DNA of 32,707 bases from an uncultured Lachnospiraceae bacterium. GTDB lineage: Bacteria > Bacillota > Clostridia > Lachnospirales > Lachnospiraceae. Shown piece by piece: positions 22,805-31,018 of this stretch (position 1 is the stretch's first letter; each line of letters starts with the position of its first letter). The DNA is taken from assembly GCA_910588895.1 (NCBI GenBank), contig CAJUSS010000022.1, positions 1-32,707 on the forward strand, written 5' to 3'. The position numbers and the translations under genes were made by a program. Under the pieces are notes generated by a model. The model was not told where the DNA came from. It saw nothing but the letters and a program-made list of their open reading frames with translations, and did no database searches.

Positions 22805-23167
22805 ATGGCTAAGATCATGCTGGTTGATGATGCCGCATTTATGCGGATGATGGTTAAGAATGCGCTGACAAAGAGTGGATACACCGATATCATCGAGGCT
22901 CAGGATGGCGCAGAGGCAGTGAAGAAGTACGCAGAGGAAAAGCCGGATATGGTGTTTATGGATATCACCATGCCCAACATGGATGGTCTCCAGGCGTTAA
23001 AGAAGATCAAAGAGGACTTCCCGGCTGCGAAGATCGTTATGTGTACGGCTATGGGACAGGAGACCATGGTCATCGACGCGATCAAATCCGGTGCCAGCGA
23101 CTTTATCGTAAAGCCCTTTAACACGGAGCGTATCGTAGACACTGCAAACAAGATCTTAGGAGGCTGA
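22805..23167 (+). CDS. cheY: Chemotaxis response regulator CheY
   Basis: A single receiver domain of 120 residues. The acidic pair Asp8/Asp9 follows KIMLV, the phosphorylated Asp53 is in VFMDITMPNMDG, Thr81 is in CTAMG, and Lys103 is in VKPF. All receiver positions are intact. Phosphorylated by CheA (not in this window), CheY binds the FliM N-terminus, and probably FliY here, to change rotation. GAGAGGATAAT precedes the ATG. Its place directly after fliM and before flgC and fliY puts it between its two switch partners. Confidence 0.96.
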   Translation: MAKIMLVDDAAFMRMMVKNALTKSGYTDIIEAQDGAEAVKKYAEEKPDMVFMDITMPNMDGLQALKKIKEDFPAAKIVMCTAMGQETMVIDAIKSGASDFIVKPFNTERIVDTANKILGG

Positions 23168-23189
23168 TGCCGGTAGGGGAGGATGAAAG

Positions 23190-23642
23190 ATGGCTTTTTT
23201 AAGTTCATTTGATATCAGCGCATCCGGCATGAGCGCACAGCGGATCCGGATGGATATCGCTGCTGAAAATATCGCGAACATCGATTCGACCAGGACAGAG
23301 GGCGGCGGCGCTTATGTAAGGAAAGATGTGCTCTTTGAGAGCTACGGCGCAGGATCCTTTAGGGAAGCTCTCCGCAATGCTTCTCGCGGGGAAGGCTTTA
23401 CAGGAAGGAATGCCGGGGTCAGGGTCGCCGGGATCGTCGAGGACGATCGGGAGATGAAACAAGTGTATAACCCGGGACATCCGGATGCGGACGAGAATGG
23501 TTTTGTACAACTGCCTAATGTGGACCTTTTGAAGGAGACGGTTGACAGTATGTCAGCCACCCGATCCTATGAAGCTAACGTTACCGCTTTGAACGCGATG
23601 AAGCTGATGGCGCAGAAGGCACTGGATATCGCAAAGTCATGA
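23190..23642 (+). CDS. flgC: Flagellar basal-body rod protein FlgC (displaced)
   Basis: 150 residues. ISASGMSAQRIRMDIAAENIANIDSTRT at the N-terminus is the FlgC form of the rod motif. PGHPDADENGFVQLPNVDLL and SYEANVTALNAMKLMAQKALDI near the end are the FlgC C-terminal signature. It is a proximal rod subunit that assembles after FlgB. In most operons flgC follows flgB; here it is about 13 kb downstream, between cheY and fliY. Length and motifs are complete, so the gene looks functional. AGGGGAGG precedes the ATG. Confidence 0.95.
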   Translation: MAFLSSFDISASGMSAQRIRMDIAAENIANIDSTRTEGGGAYVRKDVLFESYGAGSFREALRNASRGEGFTGRNAGVRVAGIVEDDREMKQVYNPGHPDADENGFVQLPNVDLLKETVDSMSATRSYEANVTALNAMKLMAQKALDIAKS

Positions 23643-23684
23643 TATCCGGTCACAGATGATTTTTAAAGAAGGAGATTGAACAGA

Positions 23685-25190
23685 ATGGGCGCTAGCAGCT
23701 TTAACGAAATGGAACTAGATGCCATAGGTGAGATCATGAACATCAGTCTCGGCGCCTCTGCAACAGCAGTTTCCACCATGCTGGGCACACAGGTGAACAT
23801 CACCACGCCCGTAGCGGAGGTATTGACACGAGAGGGATTTGAGTTCAGACGTCTGGAACCGGCCATCGGCGTTGAGATCGCTTATGTGGAAGGGTTGGAT
23901 GGCAAAAATATCATGATGTTCCGCCGCGAGGATGTGTGCATCATCGTAGGCACCCTGATGGGGGAGGATCCTGTTTCGATCAGTGAGGATCTGACCGAGA
24001 TCCATATCAGTGCGATCTGCGAGGTCATGAACCAGATGATGGGAGCATCGGCCACAGCCTTGTCAGAGTTTTTAGGTACAACGGTCAACATCTCTACGCC
24101 CCAGTCGTTTGACGTAGGAGATCCGGAGGAGTTTAAACTGAAATATTTCCCGGAAGAAGACGGCATGGTAGTGGTCCGCTTCCGGCTGGAGATCGAGGAT
24201 AAGCTAAACAGTGAGTTCATGAACATCATGTCCACCGGTTTGGCGAAGCGGCTCTTAGAGCCTTTTGCCGATAACCTTGGGCTTGATAAAGAGGCTGCTC
24301 TGGCAGCAGCACCTGCACCGGCTCCCGAACCGGCACCGGCGGCATCCTCCGGCGGGACCATGTCCCAGGAAGAGATCAACGCTATGCTGGCCGGAGGCAC
24401 AGCAACCAGCCCGGCACCGGCGGCACCTTCCGGTGGGACCATGTCCCAGGAAGAGATCAACGCCATGCTGGCCGGCGGGACAGCAACTACCCCGGCACCG
24501 GCGGCATCCTCCGGCGGGAGCATGTCCCAGGAAGAGATCAACGCCATGCTGGCCGGCGGGACAGCAGCCAGTCCGGCACCGGCGGCATCCTCCGGCGGGA
24601 CCATGTCCCAGGAAGAGATCAACGCCATGCTGGCCGGAAGCACACCTGCAGCGGCCCCGACACCTGCACCCGCAGCAGCACCTGCACCACAGGCTCCGGC
24701 AGCAGCACCTGCACCGCAGGCTCCGGCAGGGCCGTATCCCTATCCGCCTATGTCCATGGATCCGATGATGCTCCAGCTCCTGAACCAGATGCAGCAGACA
24801 CAGATGCAGATGATGGAGATGATGAAGGCAAAGCCGGAATCCCCCAAACAGGAAAATACAGGGAGTCCCTCGATCATCAAGCCCCTTTCTTCGCCGCAGA
24901 TGCAGGAAGATGCAGGGGACGGAGAAGAGGACAGGACCAATCAGGAGATGCTTTTGAAGGTGCCCCTTGAGGTCTCCGTGGAGATCGGCAGGACCAAGAG
25001 ACTGGTCCGGGATATCCTGGAGTTCACCCAGGGAACACTGGTGGTGCTGGATAAGATGGCCGGTGAGCAGGTAGATCTGTTTGTCAATGGCCAGGTCATC
25101 GCCAGAGGCGATATCGTCGTTGTGGAAGATAATTTTGGTATCCGTATCACGGAGATCGTGACGAAGGAGATCAATCCGGAAAGCTTATAA
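23685..25190 (+). CDS. fliY: Flagellar motor switch phosphatase FliY (CheC-FliN fusion) with four repeated CheY-docking-like motifs
   Basis: 501 residues. Residues 1-200 form a CheC-like domain with two complete phosphatase sites of the pattern D/S-x3-E-x2-N-x22-P: Asp12/Glu16/Asn19/Pro42 and Ser109/Glu113/Asn116/Pro139. It should therefore dephosphorylate CheY-P at the motor. The linker (about 205-420) contains four 27-residue tandem repeats from residue 216, each with MSQEEINAMLAG. Ala/Pro repeats and a Met/Gln-rich helix follow. The C-terminal FliN/SpoA domain (about 424-498: LLKVPLEVSVEIGRTKRLV, then VDLFVNGQVIARGDIVVV) builds the C ring with FliM. The usual N-terminal CheY-binding peptide is absent. 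The ATG at 23685 has GAAGGAG about 10 nt upstream; a TTG at 23676 is too close to it. Confidence 0.94.
   Translation: MGASSFNEMELDAIGEIMNISLGASATAVSTMLGTQVNITTPVAEVLTREGFEFRRLEPAIGVEIAYVEGLDGKNIMMFRREDVCIIVGTLMGEDPVSISEDLTEIHISAICEVMNQMMGASATALSEFLGTTVNISTPQSFDVGDPEEFKLKYFPEEDGMVVVRFRLEIEDKLNSEFMNIMSTGLAKRLLEPFADNLGLDKEAALAAAPAPAPEPAPAASSGGTMSQEEINAMLAGGTATSPAPAAPSGGTMSQEEINAMLAGGTATTPAPAASSGGSMSQEEINAMLAGGTAASPAPAASSGGTMSQEEINAMLAGSTPAAAPTPAPAAAPAPQAPAAAPAPQAPAGPYPYPPMSMDPMMLQLLNQMQQTQMQMMEMMKAKPESPKQENTGSPSIIKPLSSPQMQEDAGDGEEDRTNQEMLLKVPLEVSVEIGRTKRLVRDILEFTQGTLVVLDKMAGEQVDLFVNGQVIARGDIVVVEDNFGIRITEIVTKEINPESL
24330..24638 (+). repeat. Four tandem 81-bp repeats inside fliY
   Basis: Units begin at 24330, 24411, 24492 and 24573; the last is cut short at 24638. 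They are in frame (27 codons) and differ by few bases. Each encodes a Pro/Ala/Ser/Gly spacer plus MSQEEINAMLAG. The near identity at DNA level suggests recent expansion or ongoing recombination. Confidence 0.93.
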
Positions 25191-25192
25191 GG

Positions 25193-25849
25193 ATGGAAGG
25201 GGAAGGTTTGACATTATTTCGTTCTATTTTGACGGTCCTGGCAGTACTGCTCCTAACCTACTACTGCAGCCGCCTGCTGGGAAAACGCGGGATGCGTGTT
25301 TCCAGGCAGAATGATCTGAAGGTGATCGAACAGCTCCCGGTAGGACAGGGCAGGATCCTCCTCTTAAAAGCAGTGGGACGTGTCTATCTGGTAGGTGTGA
25401 GCCATGCAGGGATCCAGCTATTGAAGGAGTTCCCGGAGGATGTCCGTCTGGACGAAACGGCCTGGCCTGCCGATGGGAGTATGGGAGAAAAGACAACCTT
25501 GCAGAAGCACCTGGAAAAATGTGCGGGGAATGCCCTGGACTGGACCGGCGAGTTCCTTAAGAAAAAGGCCGGACGATTTAAAGAGGCCTCTGAGCAGGGA
25601 GACGCTCCCTATACAGTCGTCCCAGGGGGCCTTTCCCCTAAAGAGCAGCCCTTCCAGGAGATCCTGCAGAAGAACGCCGCGCTCTACAGGGAGACGGTCC
25701 CTGCTCCTTTGATGAACGCAGATCCTGCCGCAGCTTCGGGACCTTTGCAAGATCCGTCGGCTCCGAAAGCTCCACGAGATCCGTCGGCTCCGGCAGACGC
25801 GGGAGATACAGGACCTCAACCGATAGAAGAGGGAGAAAAAGATGGGTGA
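25193..25849 (+). CDS. fliO: Flagellar biosynthetic protein FliO
   Basis: 218 residues. One membrane segment lies near the start (SILTVLAVLLLTYYCSRLL, about 10-28). A small conserved domain follows (about 35-85: LKVIEQLPVGQGRILLLKAV and YLVGVSHAGIQLL), typical of FliO/FliZ. The last 130 residues are low-complexity, Pro/Ala/Asp-rich and not conserved. FliO helps assemble the FliP ring of the export gate. The start is uncertain: ATG at 25193 directly abuts AAGG, so translation may be coupled to fliY or begin at TTG 25208 after GGAAGG. It overlaps fliP by 8 nt. Confidence 0.85.
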   Translation: MEGEGLTLFRSILTVLAVLLLTYYCSRLLGKRGMRVSRQNDLKVIEQLPVGQGRILLLKAVGRVYLVGVSHAGIQLLKEFPEDVRLDETAWPADGSMGEKTTLQKHLEKCAGNALDWTGEFLKKKAGRFKEASEQGDAPYTVVPGGLSPKEQPFQEILQKNAALYRETVPAPLMNADPAAASGPLQDPSAPKAPRDPSAPADAGDTGPQPIEEGEKDG

Positions 25850-26498
25850 CCTTCTGACACAGTTGAACGGCGGGAATGTGCCCGCCCTGGATCTTATATT
25901 TTTGTTGACGATGGTAGCGCTGCTGCCCTCCATGGTGGTCATGATGACGTCCTTTACCAAGACAGTCATCATCCTCTCCTTTACCAGGAACGCCATGGGC
26001 GTCCAGCAGGCACCGCCGAACATGGTATTGGTAGGGATCGCATTGTTTCTTACACTGTACACCATGAGCCCGGTCCTGGACCGGATCAATGAAGAGGCCT
26101 ATCAGCCATACAGGCAGGAGGAGATCTCCCAGGAAGAAGCCATAGACCGGATGATAGTCCCCGTGAAAGAATTTATGCTGCGCAATACAAAAAAGGAGAC
26201 TCTGGACGCTTTTGTGGAGATGTCCGATTCCCAGGTGCTGGAAGATCCGATGGAGTACCCACTGACCGTGGTGGTCCCGTCGTTCATGACCAGTGAGCTG
26301 AAGGCAGGCTTTACGGCAGGTTTTTTGATCTATCTGCCCTTCCTGCTGATCGACATCATCGTTTCCACTACGCTGATGTCCATGGGTATGATGATGCTCC
26401 CGCCGGCCATGGTCTCTTTGCCATTTAAGCTCCTGCTGTTCGTGACAGTGGACGGCTGGCAGCTTTTGTTCACCACGATCGCGCAGAGCTATCGGTGA
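25842..26498 (+). CDS. fliP: Flagellar biosynthetic protein FliP
   Basis: 218 residues. It begins near the mature part of FliP without the cleaved signal peptide of enteric homologues, as is usual in Bacillota. Conserved parts are MMTSFTKTVIILSFTRNAMG, APPNMVLVGIALFLTLYTMSP, MTSELKAGFTAGFLIYLPFL and MSMGMMMLPPAMVSLPFKLL. About four membrane segments are visible. FliP forms the core of the export gate with FliQ and FliR. GAGGGAGAAAAAG precedes the ATG, inside the end of fliO. Confidence 0.97.
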   Translation: MGDLLTQLNGGNVPALDLIFLLTMVALLPSMVVMMTSFTKTVIILSFTRNAMGVQQAPPNMVLVGIALFLTLYTMSPVLDRINEEAYQPYRQEEISQEEAIDRMIVPVKEFMLRNTKKETLDAFVEMSDSQVLEDPMEYPLTVVVPSFMTSELKAGFTAGFLIYLPFLLIDIIVSTTLMSMGMMMLPPAMVSLPFKLLLFVTVDGWQLLFTTIAQSYR

Positions 26499-26535
26499 CA
26501 GGATCAAGGCCCTGCTGCCAGAAAGGAAGACACAT

Positions 26536-26799
26536 ATGACCGAATTGGAAGTTCTTGATATCCTGTATAATGCGTTCCAGTTGGCGCTGCGGCTGGCGAT
26601 GCCGTTTCTGCTGACCAGTATGATCGTGGGCGTGGTGATCGCCATCTTCCAGGCGGCGACACAGATCAATGAGCAGACCATGACCTTTGTGCCGAAGTTC
26701 CTTTCCATATTGGTGGTCATGGGATTTTTAGGGAGCTCGATCTTGGCGACACTCCAGGATTTCTTCCGGCAGATGGTCGCCTTGATCGCCGGAGGCTGA
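26536..26799 (+). CDS. fliQ: Flagellar biosynthetic protein FliQ
   Basis: 87 residues with two membrane helices (about 15-38 and 52-75). The stretch FQAATQINEQTMTFVPKFLSI between them is the family signature. It packs around FliP/FliR as the outer gate helices. GAAAGGAAG precedes the ATG. Confidence 0.97.
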   Translation: MTELEVLDILYNAFQLALRLAMPFLLTSMIVGVVIAIFQAATQINEQTMTFVPKFLSILVVMGFLGSSILATLQDFFRQMVALIAGG

Positions 26800-26847
26800 T
26801 GCTGCATGTTGACCTTGTTTGTCCAGATCGTAGGAGGATGACCGTTC

Positions 26848-27600
26848 ATGCTGATCTTGTTTGCCCTGGTCGTCATGCGGATGAGCGGGGCTGTCATCTT
26901 TAATCCCGTGCTGGGAAGATCCAATTACCCGGCCAGAGCAAAGGCGGCGCTGATCCTGGGCCTTTCCCTTCTGCTCTATCTGCGGGTGGACGGAGTGCTG
27001 GCCCATCAGCCGTCTACTATGCTGGAATACGGCGTGATGCTCGTCAAAGAGCTCCTTTTAGGCTTTGTCCTGGGGTATTCCATGGAGCTGTCCTTTGGCA
27101 TACTGCGCTTCGCCTCCTCGATCATGGATAATAATATGGGCCTGTCCATGGCACAGGTCTATGACCCACAGTACAATACCCAGATGACCGTGACCTCGGG
27201 ACTCTACTATGCGTTCCTGTCGCTGCTGTTTTTGGCGACGAACGGACATCTGTATCTGTTGTCCATATTTTTTGCCTCGGCCCGTCTGATCCCCTTTGGG
27301 GAGGTGGCAGTCCGGCCGGAGCTGGCCCAGCTGATGCTGGAGCTCTTTCGGAACAGTATCGCTATGGGGCTGCAGTTCGCGTTCCCTATCCTGGCCATAG
27401 AGCTGATCACGGAGGCCGCTATGGGGATCCTGATGCGGATGATCCCACAGATCAATGTGTTTTCCGTGAACTTTCAGCTAAAGATCATCGTCGGTATGGC
27501 GATGCTGCTCCTGATGTTCAATCCCATGTCCGATAAGCTTTATGTGATCATCGAAGATATGTTCCGCGATATGGACCGGCTCTTAGGGCTGATGGCATAA
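26848..27600 (+). CDS. fliR: Flagellar biosynthetic protein FliR
   Basis: 250 residues, mostly membrane helices. The first conserved block, LVVMRMSGAVIFNPVLGRSNYPARAKA, begins at residue 7, closer to the start than in most FliR. GYSMELSFGILRFASSIMDNNMG and INVFSVNFQLKIIVGM are the other family marks. It completes the FliPQR export gate. The ATG at 26848 has AGGAGG about 10 nt upstream. The same frame is open further up from an ATG at 26806 except for one TGA at 26839-26841; the segment above it would encode MLTLFVQIVGG. The N-terminus may therefore be shortened by a stop. Confidence 0.93.
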   Translation: MLILFALVVMRMSGAVIFNPVLGRSNYPARAKAALILGLSLLLYLRVDGVLAHQPSTMLEYGVMLVKELLLGFVLGYSMELSFGILRFASSIMDNNMGLSMAQVYDPQYNTQMTVTSGLYYAFLSLLFLATNGHLYLLSIFFASARLIPFGEVAVRPELAQLMLELFRNSIAMGLQFAFPILAIELITEAAMGILMRMIPQINVFSVNFQLKIIVGMAMLLLMFNPMSDKLYVIIEDMFRDMDRLLGLMA

Positions 27601-27679
27601 GGACCAAAAGGCACGGCTTAAGAGCCTGCGGCCATAGAAGGCGGCAAGAGGCACAGGACCGCAGAAGGGAGTGGTGAGC

Positions 27680-28753
27680 TTGGCGGAGGCAAATGGACAG
27701 GAAAAGACCGAGCAGCCGACCAGTAAACGGCGAAGAGAAGCCCGAGAAGAAGGGAATGTCTTCCAGAGCAAGGATGTAGTCACGGTGATCCTGCTCTTTG
27801 GAGTCTTCTACATGATCAAGAAGATGCTTCCCTTCATATACAGGACCGCCAGAGACTGTATGCTCCGCTTTTTTTCTGCTATAGGGGACTATGATCCCTT
27901 GAATGGATCGCCGGATATCTATCTCTACATGGTGCTCGCCATATTAAAGTGTGCGCTGCCCATGCTGTTGATATCTATGGTCCTGGGGATCCTGGCGTAT
28001 GGGATGCAGACCCGTTTTAATATCACCTTTAAGGCGCTGAAGCCAAAGTTCAGTAAGATGAACCCTTTGAGCGGGATCAAGCGGATGTTCGGCATAAAGA
28101 AGCTGATCGATGTAGCAAAGAACCTGATCAAGATCGTATTGCTGCTGGCTCTGCTCTATAACCTTTTAAAAAAAGACCTGACCCTGGTGGCCCGGATGAT
28201 CGATATGCAGACCTTTGCCGCAGCGGGCCAGACCCTCCAGCTTGTGTTTGACCTGGTGGTACGGGTCTGTATCGCGTTTGCGGTGGTCGCTTTCTTTGAT
28301 TACCTCTACCAGAGGTGGGATTACGAAAATAATCTGAAGATGACCAAACAGGAGGTCAAGGAAGAGTTTAAGAACACGGAAGGAAATCCGGAGATCAAGG
28401 GCAGGATCCGGCGTATCCAGCGTCAGATGGCGATGAGCCGGATGATGCAGAGCGTTCCGGAAGCAGATGTGATCATCCGAAACCCTACCCACTTTGCGGT
28501 GGCCTTAAAATACGATCCCGATAAGAGCGGAGCGCCTGTGGTGCTGGCAAAGGGACAGGACCATCTGGCCCTGCGCATCATCAAAGTGGGCCAGGAGAAC
28601 GGTGTGTTCGTGATCGAGAACCGCCCCCTTGCCAGAGCGCTCTACGCTTCCTGTGAGGTGGAACGGGAGATCCCGGCAGAGTTCTATGGGGCTGTAGCGG
28701 AGATCTTAGTCTACATCTATAGAGCCAGTGACCGGGAGGATATGTTCCGTTGA
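27680..28753 (+). CDS. flhB: Flagellar biosynthetic protein FlhB
   Basis: 357 residues. It starts AEANGQEKTEQPTSKRRREA, the typical FlhB opening. Four membrane helices follow between about 30 and 210. After a charged connector comes the self-cleaving cytoplasmic domain with NPTH at residues 268-271, in the normal place. FlhB is the export switch that changes substrate class when FliK signals hook completion. The start is TTG at 27680, 9 nt after AAGGGAG; GTG codons at 27671 and 27674 are too near that site. The 79-bp gap after fliR has no clear signal. Confidence 0.95.
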   Translation: MAEANGQEKTEQPTSKRRREAREEGNVFQSKDVVTVILLFGVFYMIKKMLPFIYRTARDCMLRFFSAIGDYDPLNGSPDIYLYMVLAILKCALPMLLISMVLGILAYGMQTRFNITFKALKPKFSKMNPLSGIKRMFGIKKLIDVAKNLIKIVLLLALLYNLLKKDLTLVARMIDMQTFAAAGQTLQLVFDLVVRVCIAFAVVAFFDYLYQRWDYENNLKMTKQEVKEEFKNTEGNPEIKGRIRRIQRQMAMSRMMQSVPEADVIIRNPTHFAVALKYDPDKSGAPVVLAKGQDHLALRIIKVGQENGVFVIENRPLARALYASCEVEREIPAEFYGAVAEILVYIYRASDREDMFR

Positions 28754-28819
28754 CATATAGTTTAGATAGATGGTCCGTCAGTTTCTGACTATCGGATCAT
28801 AGATGGATGGAGTCTTTGC

Positions 28820-30985
28820 ATGAAAAAGTTACTGAATTATTCCATAGTACTATTTGTACTGACCATTATCCTGCTGCTGATCATCCCGCTCCCAGTGGGA
28901 CTGGTGGATGTGGCGATCATCCTGAACATGTCTCTTTCGATGATGATCCTGGTGATCACCATGACGATCCGGGAACCTTTGGAATTTTCCATATTCCCGT
29001 CATTGCTGCTGGTCACCACCCTGTTCCGGCTGGGTATCAATGTATCCACCACCAGGAACATCTTATCCCACGGTGGGTCCTCCGGGCAGATCATCAAGGC
29101 ATTCGGTGACTTTGTGCTGCAGGGGAATGTGGTCGTCGGTCTGGTCATCTACCTGATCATCGTGTTGATGCAGTTCATCGTCATCACCAAAGGCGCGGAG
29201 CGTGTGTCCGAGGTCGCCGCAAGGTTCACCCTGGACGCTATGCCCGGTAAGCAGATGGCGATCGACGCGGACTTGAACTCCGGTCTGATCAATGAGCAGG
29301 AGGCCAAGCACCGCCGGGAAAAGATCCAGAGAGAAGCCGACTTCTACGGCTCCATGGATGGTGCCACCAAGATCGTAAAGGGTGACTCGGTCATGTCCCT
29401 GGTCACTTCCGCTATCAACCTGATCGGCGGTGCGATCATCGGTATGGTCCAGGGAGGCGCTACCATCGGCGAAGTGATGACCACATACTCCATCGCAACG
29501 GTGGGCGACGGTCTGGTGGGCCAGATCCCGTCCCTGCTGATCTCCACTGCCACGGGCATGATCGTGACCAGGGCAGTGTCTGAGGGGAGCTTAAACGAAG
29601 ATATCTCCAAGCAGTTCATGGCCCAGCCGATCGCGATCATGATCAGCGGTGTGGTGGTGGCTGTTCTGACGGTGATCCCGGGGATGCCGGTGATCCCGCT
29701 GATGGTCATCTCCGGTGGCTTGATCGGGGGAGGCTATTACCTTTCCAGAAGGCTCCAGGCCGAGCCGGCCCTGGCTACAGGCGGCGCTTTCGGTCCTGCC
29801 GGCAGCACCCTGCGGAATTTTTCCGGGGAGGAGGCGGGGGGAGGTCCCTTGGGCGAAGAAGAGGATGCCCAGGGTCCAAAGCCTGTGAGCGAGGAAGAAT
29901 ATTTCAAGGATGTGAACAATGTCTACACCCTCCTTTCCGTGGAGGCCATCGAGATGGAATTTGGCTACAGCCTGATCCCGCTGGTGGATGAATCGGTAGG
30001 AGGACGGCTGATCAACCGGATCATCATCTTCAGACGGCAGTACGCACAGGATATGGGCTTTGTGGTCCCCTCCATCCGTCTGCGGGACAGCTCCGGATTG
30101 AACACCAACCAATATTGTATCAAGATAAAAGGCGAAGAGGTGGCCAAGGGCGAGATCCTGATCGACTATTTCCTGGCGCTGGAGCCGGAGAACCCGGAGA
30201 AGGTGATCGACGGGATCGAGACCATAGAGCCCGCATACGGGATCCCCAGCCGCTGGATCAAACCGGAGGACCGGGAGATAGCGGAGATCTACGGCTACAC
30301 TGTGATCGATCCCTTATCCGTGCTGGTCACCCATCTTTCCGAGGTAGTCAAGCAGCACGCACATGAGCTGATCACCCGCCAGGAGGTCATGCATCTGGTG
30401 GAGAACGTCCGCAAGACGTCCCCGGAGCTGGTGGAGGAAGCTTTCCCCAACCTGATCTCCTACAGCCTGTTCCAGAAGATGCTCACCAGCCTGTTGAAGG
30501 AGGGTGTGCCCATCAAGGATATGGTGACGATCATCGAGACCATGCTGGAGACGATCTCCGAGGTGGGGCTTCCCATCAAGGATGTGGACGGCATGATCGA
30601 GAACATCCGGACCGCTTTAAAGCGGACCATCACCCGTCTGTACTGCGAGGATGGCAGCATGAAGGTGATCACCTTAGATGCCGAGCTGGAGCGAACCATG
30701 GTGGGATGCTTATCCAAGGGAGAGCGGGGCTATTATCTGGCCTTAAACCCCGATGTGCTGCAGAGCGTGATCAATCAGCTCACGGTCCAGTTAAAGAAGT
30801 TCAACAACTTCTCTCAGAGTCCGGTCATCCTCACATCTCAGGTGATGCGGGTCCACTTTTACCGGCTGATCGACCAGTTTTACCCCAACGTCCGGGTCTT
30901 GTCCTTTAACGAGATCTCCAATAACGTACAGATCCAGTCGATCGGCAGCCTGACTTTGGAGAACACCGGGCGGAAGCGGGCATAG
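28820..30985 (+). CDS. flhA: Flagellar biosynthesis protein FlhA
   Basis: 721 residues. About eight membrane helices span residues 1-320. The FHIPEP-family signature lies in the cytoplasmic loop between them (ERVSEVAARFTLDAMPGKQ, then DADLNSG). The linker (about 325-365) is Gly/Glu-rich. The C-terminal cytoplasmic domain forms the nine-membered ring that docks FliJ and chaperone-substrate complexes (ESVGGRLINRI, ISYSLFQKMLTSLLKEGVPI). All parts are complete. The site GGATGGAG precedes the ATG. Normally flhF and flhG follow; here the next gene is fliA, 33 nt downstream. Confidence 0.97.
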   Translation: MKKLLNYSIVLFVLTIILLLIIPLPVGLVDVAIILNMSLSMMILVITMTIREPLEFSIFPSLLLVTTLFRLGINVSTTRNILSHGGSSGQIIKAFGDFVLQGNVVVGLVIYLIIVLMQFIVITKGAERVSEVAARFTLDAMPGKQMAIDADLNSGLINEQEAKHRREKIQREADFYGSMDGATKIVKGDSVMSLVTSAINLIGGAIIGMVQGGATIGEVMTTYSIATVGDGLVGQIPSLLISTATGMIVTRAVSEGSLNEDISKQFMAQPIAIMISGVVVAVLTVIPGMPVIPLMVISGGLIGGGYYLSRRLQAEPALATGGAFGPAGSTLRNFSGEEAGGGPLGEEEDAQGPKPVSEEEYFKDVNNVYTLLSVEAIEMEFGYSLIPLVDESVGGRLINRIIIFRRQYAQDMGFVVPSIRLRDSSGLNTNQYCIKIKGEEVAKGEILIDYFLALEPENPEKVIDGIETIEPAYGIPSRWIKPEDREIAEIYGYTVIDPLSVLVTHLSEVVKQHAHELITRQEVMHLVENVRKTSPELVEEAFPNLISYSLFQKMLTSLLKEGVPIKDMVTIIETMLETISEVGLPIKDVDGMIENIRTALKRTITRLYCEDGSMKVITLDAELERTMVGCLSKGERGYYLALNPDVLQSVINQLTVQLKKFNNFSQSPVILTSQVMRVHFYRLIDQFYPNVRVLSFNEISNNVQIQSIGSLTLENTGRKRA

Positions 30986-31018
30986 GTATGATCTGGAGAT
31001 AGAAGGGAGGGAGGCCTG

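Noticed and set aside
24330..24638. Possible CRISPR-like or minisatellite array
   Set aside because: Units are contiguous, in frame and protein-coding with no unique spacers; it is a coding tandem repeat.
23882..24643. A minus-strand frame with four repeated segments opposite fliY
   Set aside because: The repeats are the complement of the fliY linker repeats; there is no ribosome binding site or family match.
25638..26924. A 428-codon minus-strand frame opposite fliO, fliP and fliQ
   Set aside because: Antisense of well-supported genes; composition is typical of a GC-driven shadow frame.
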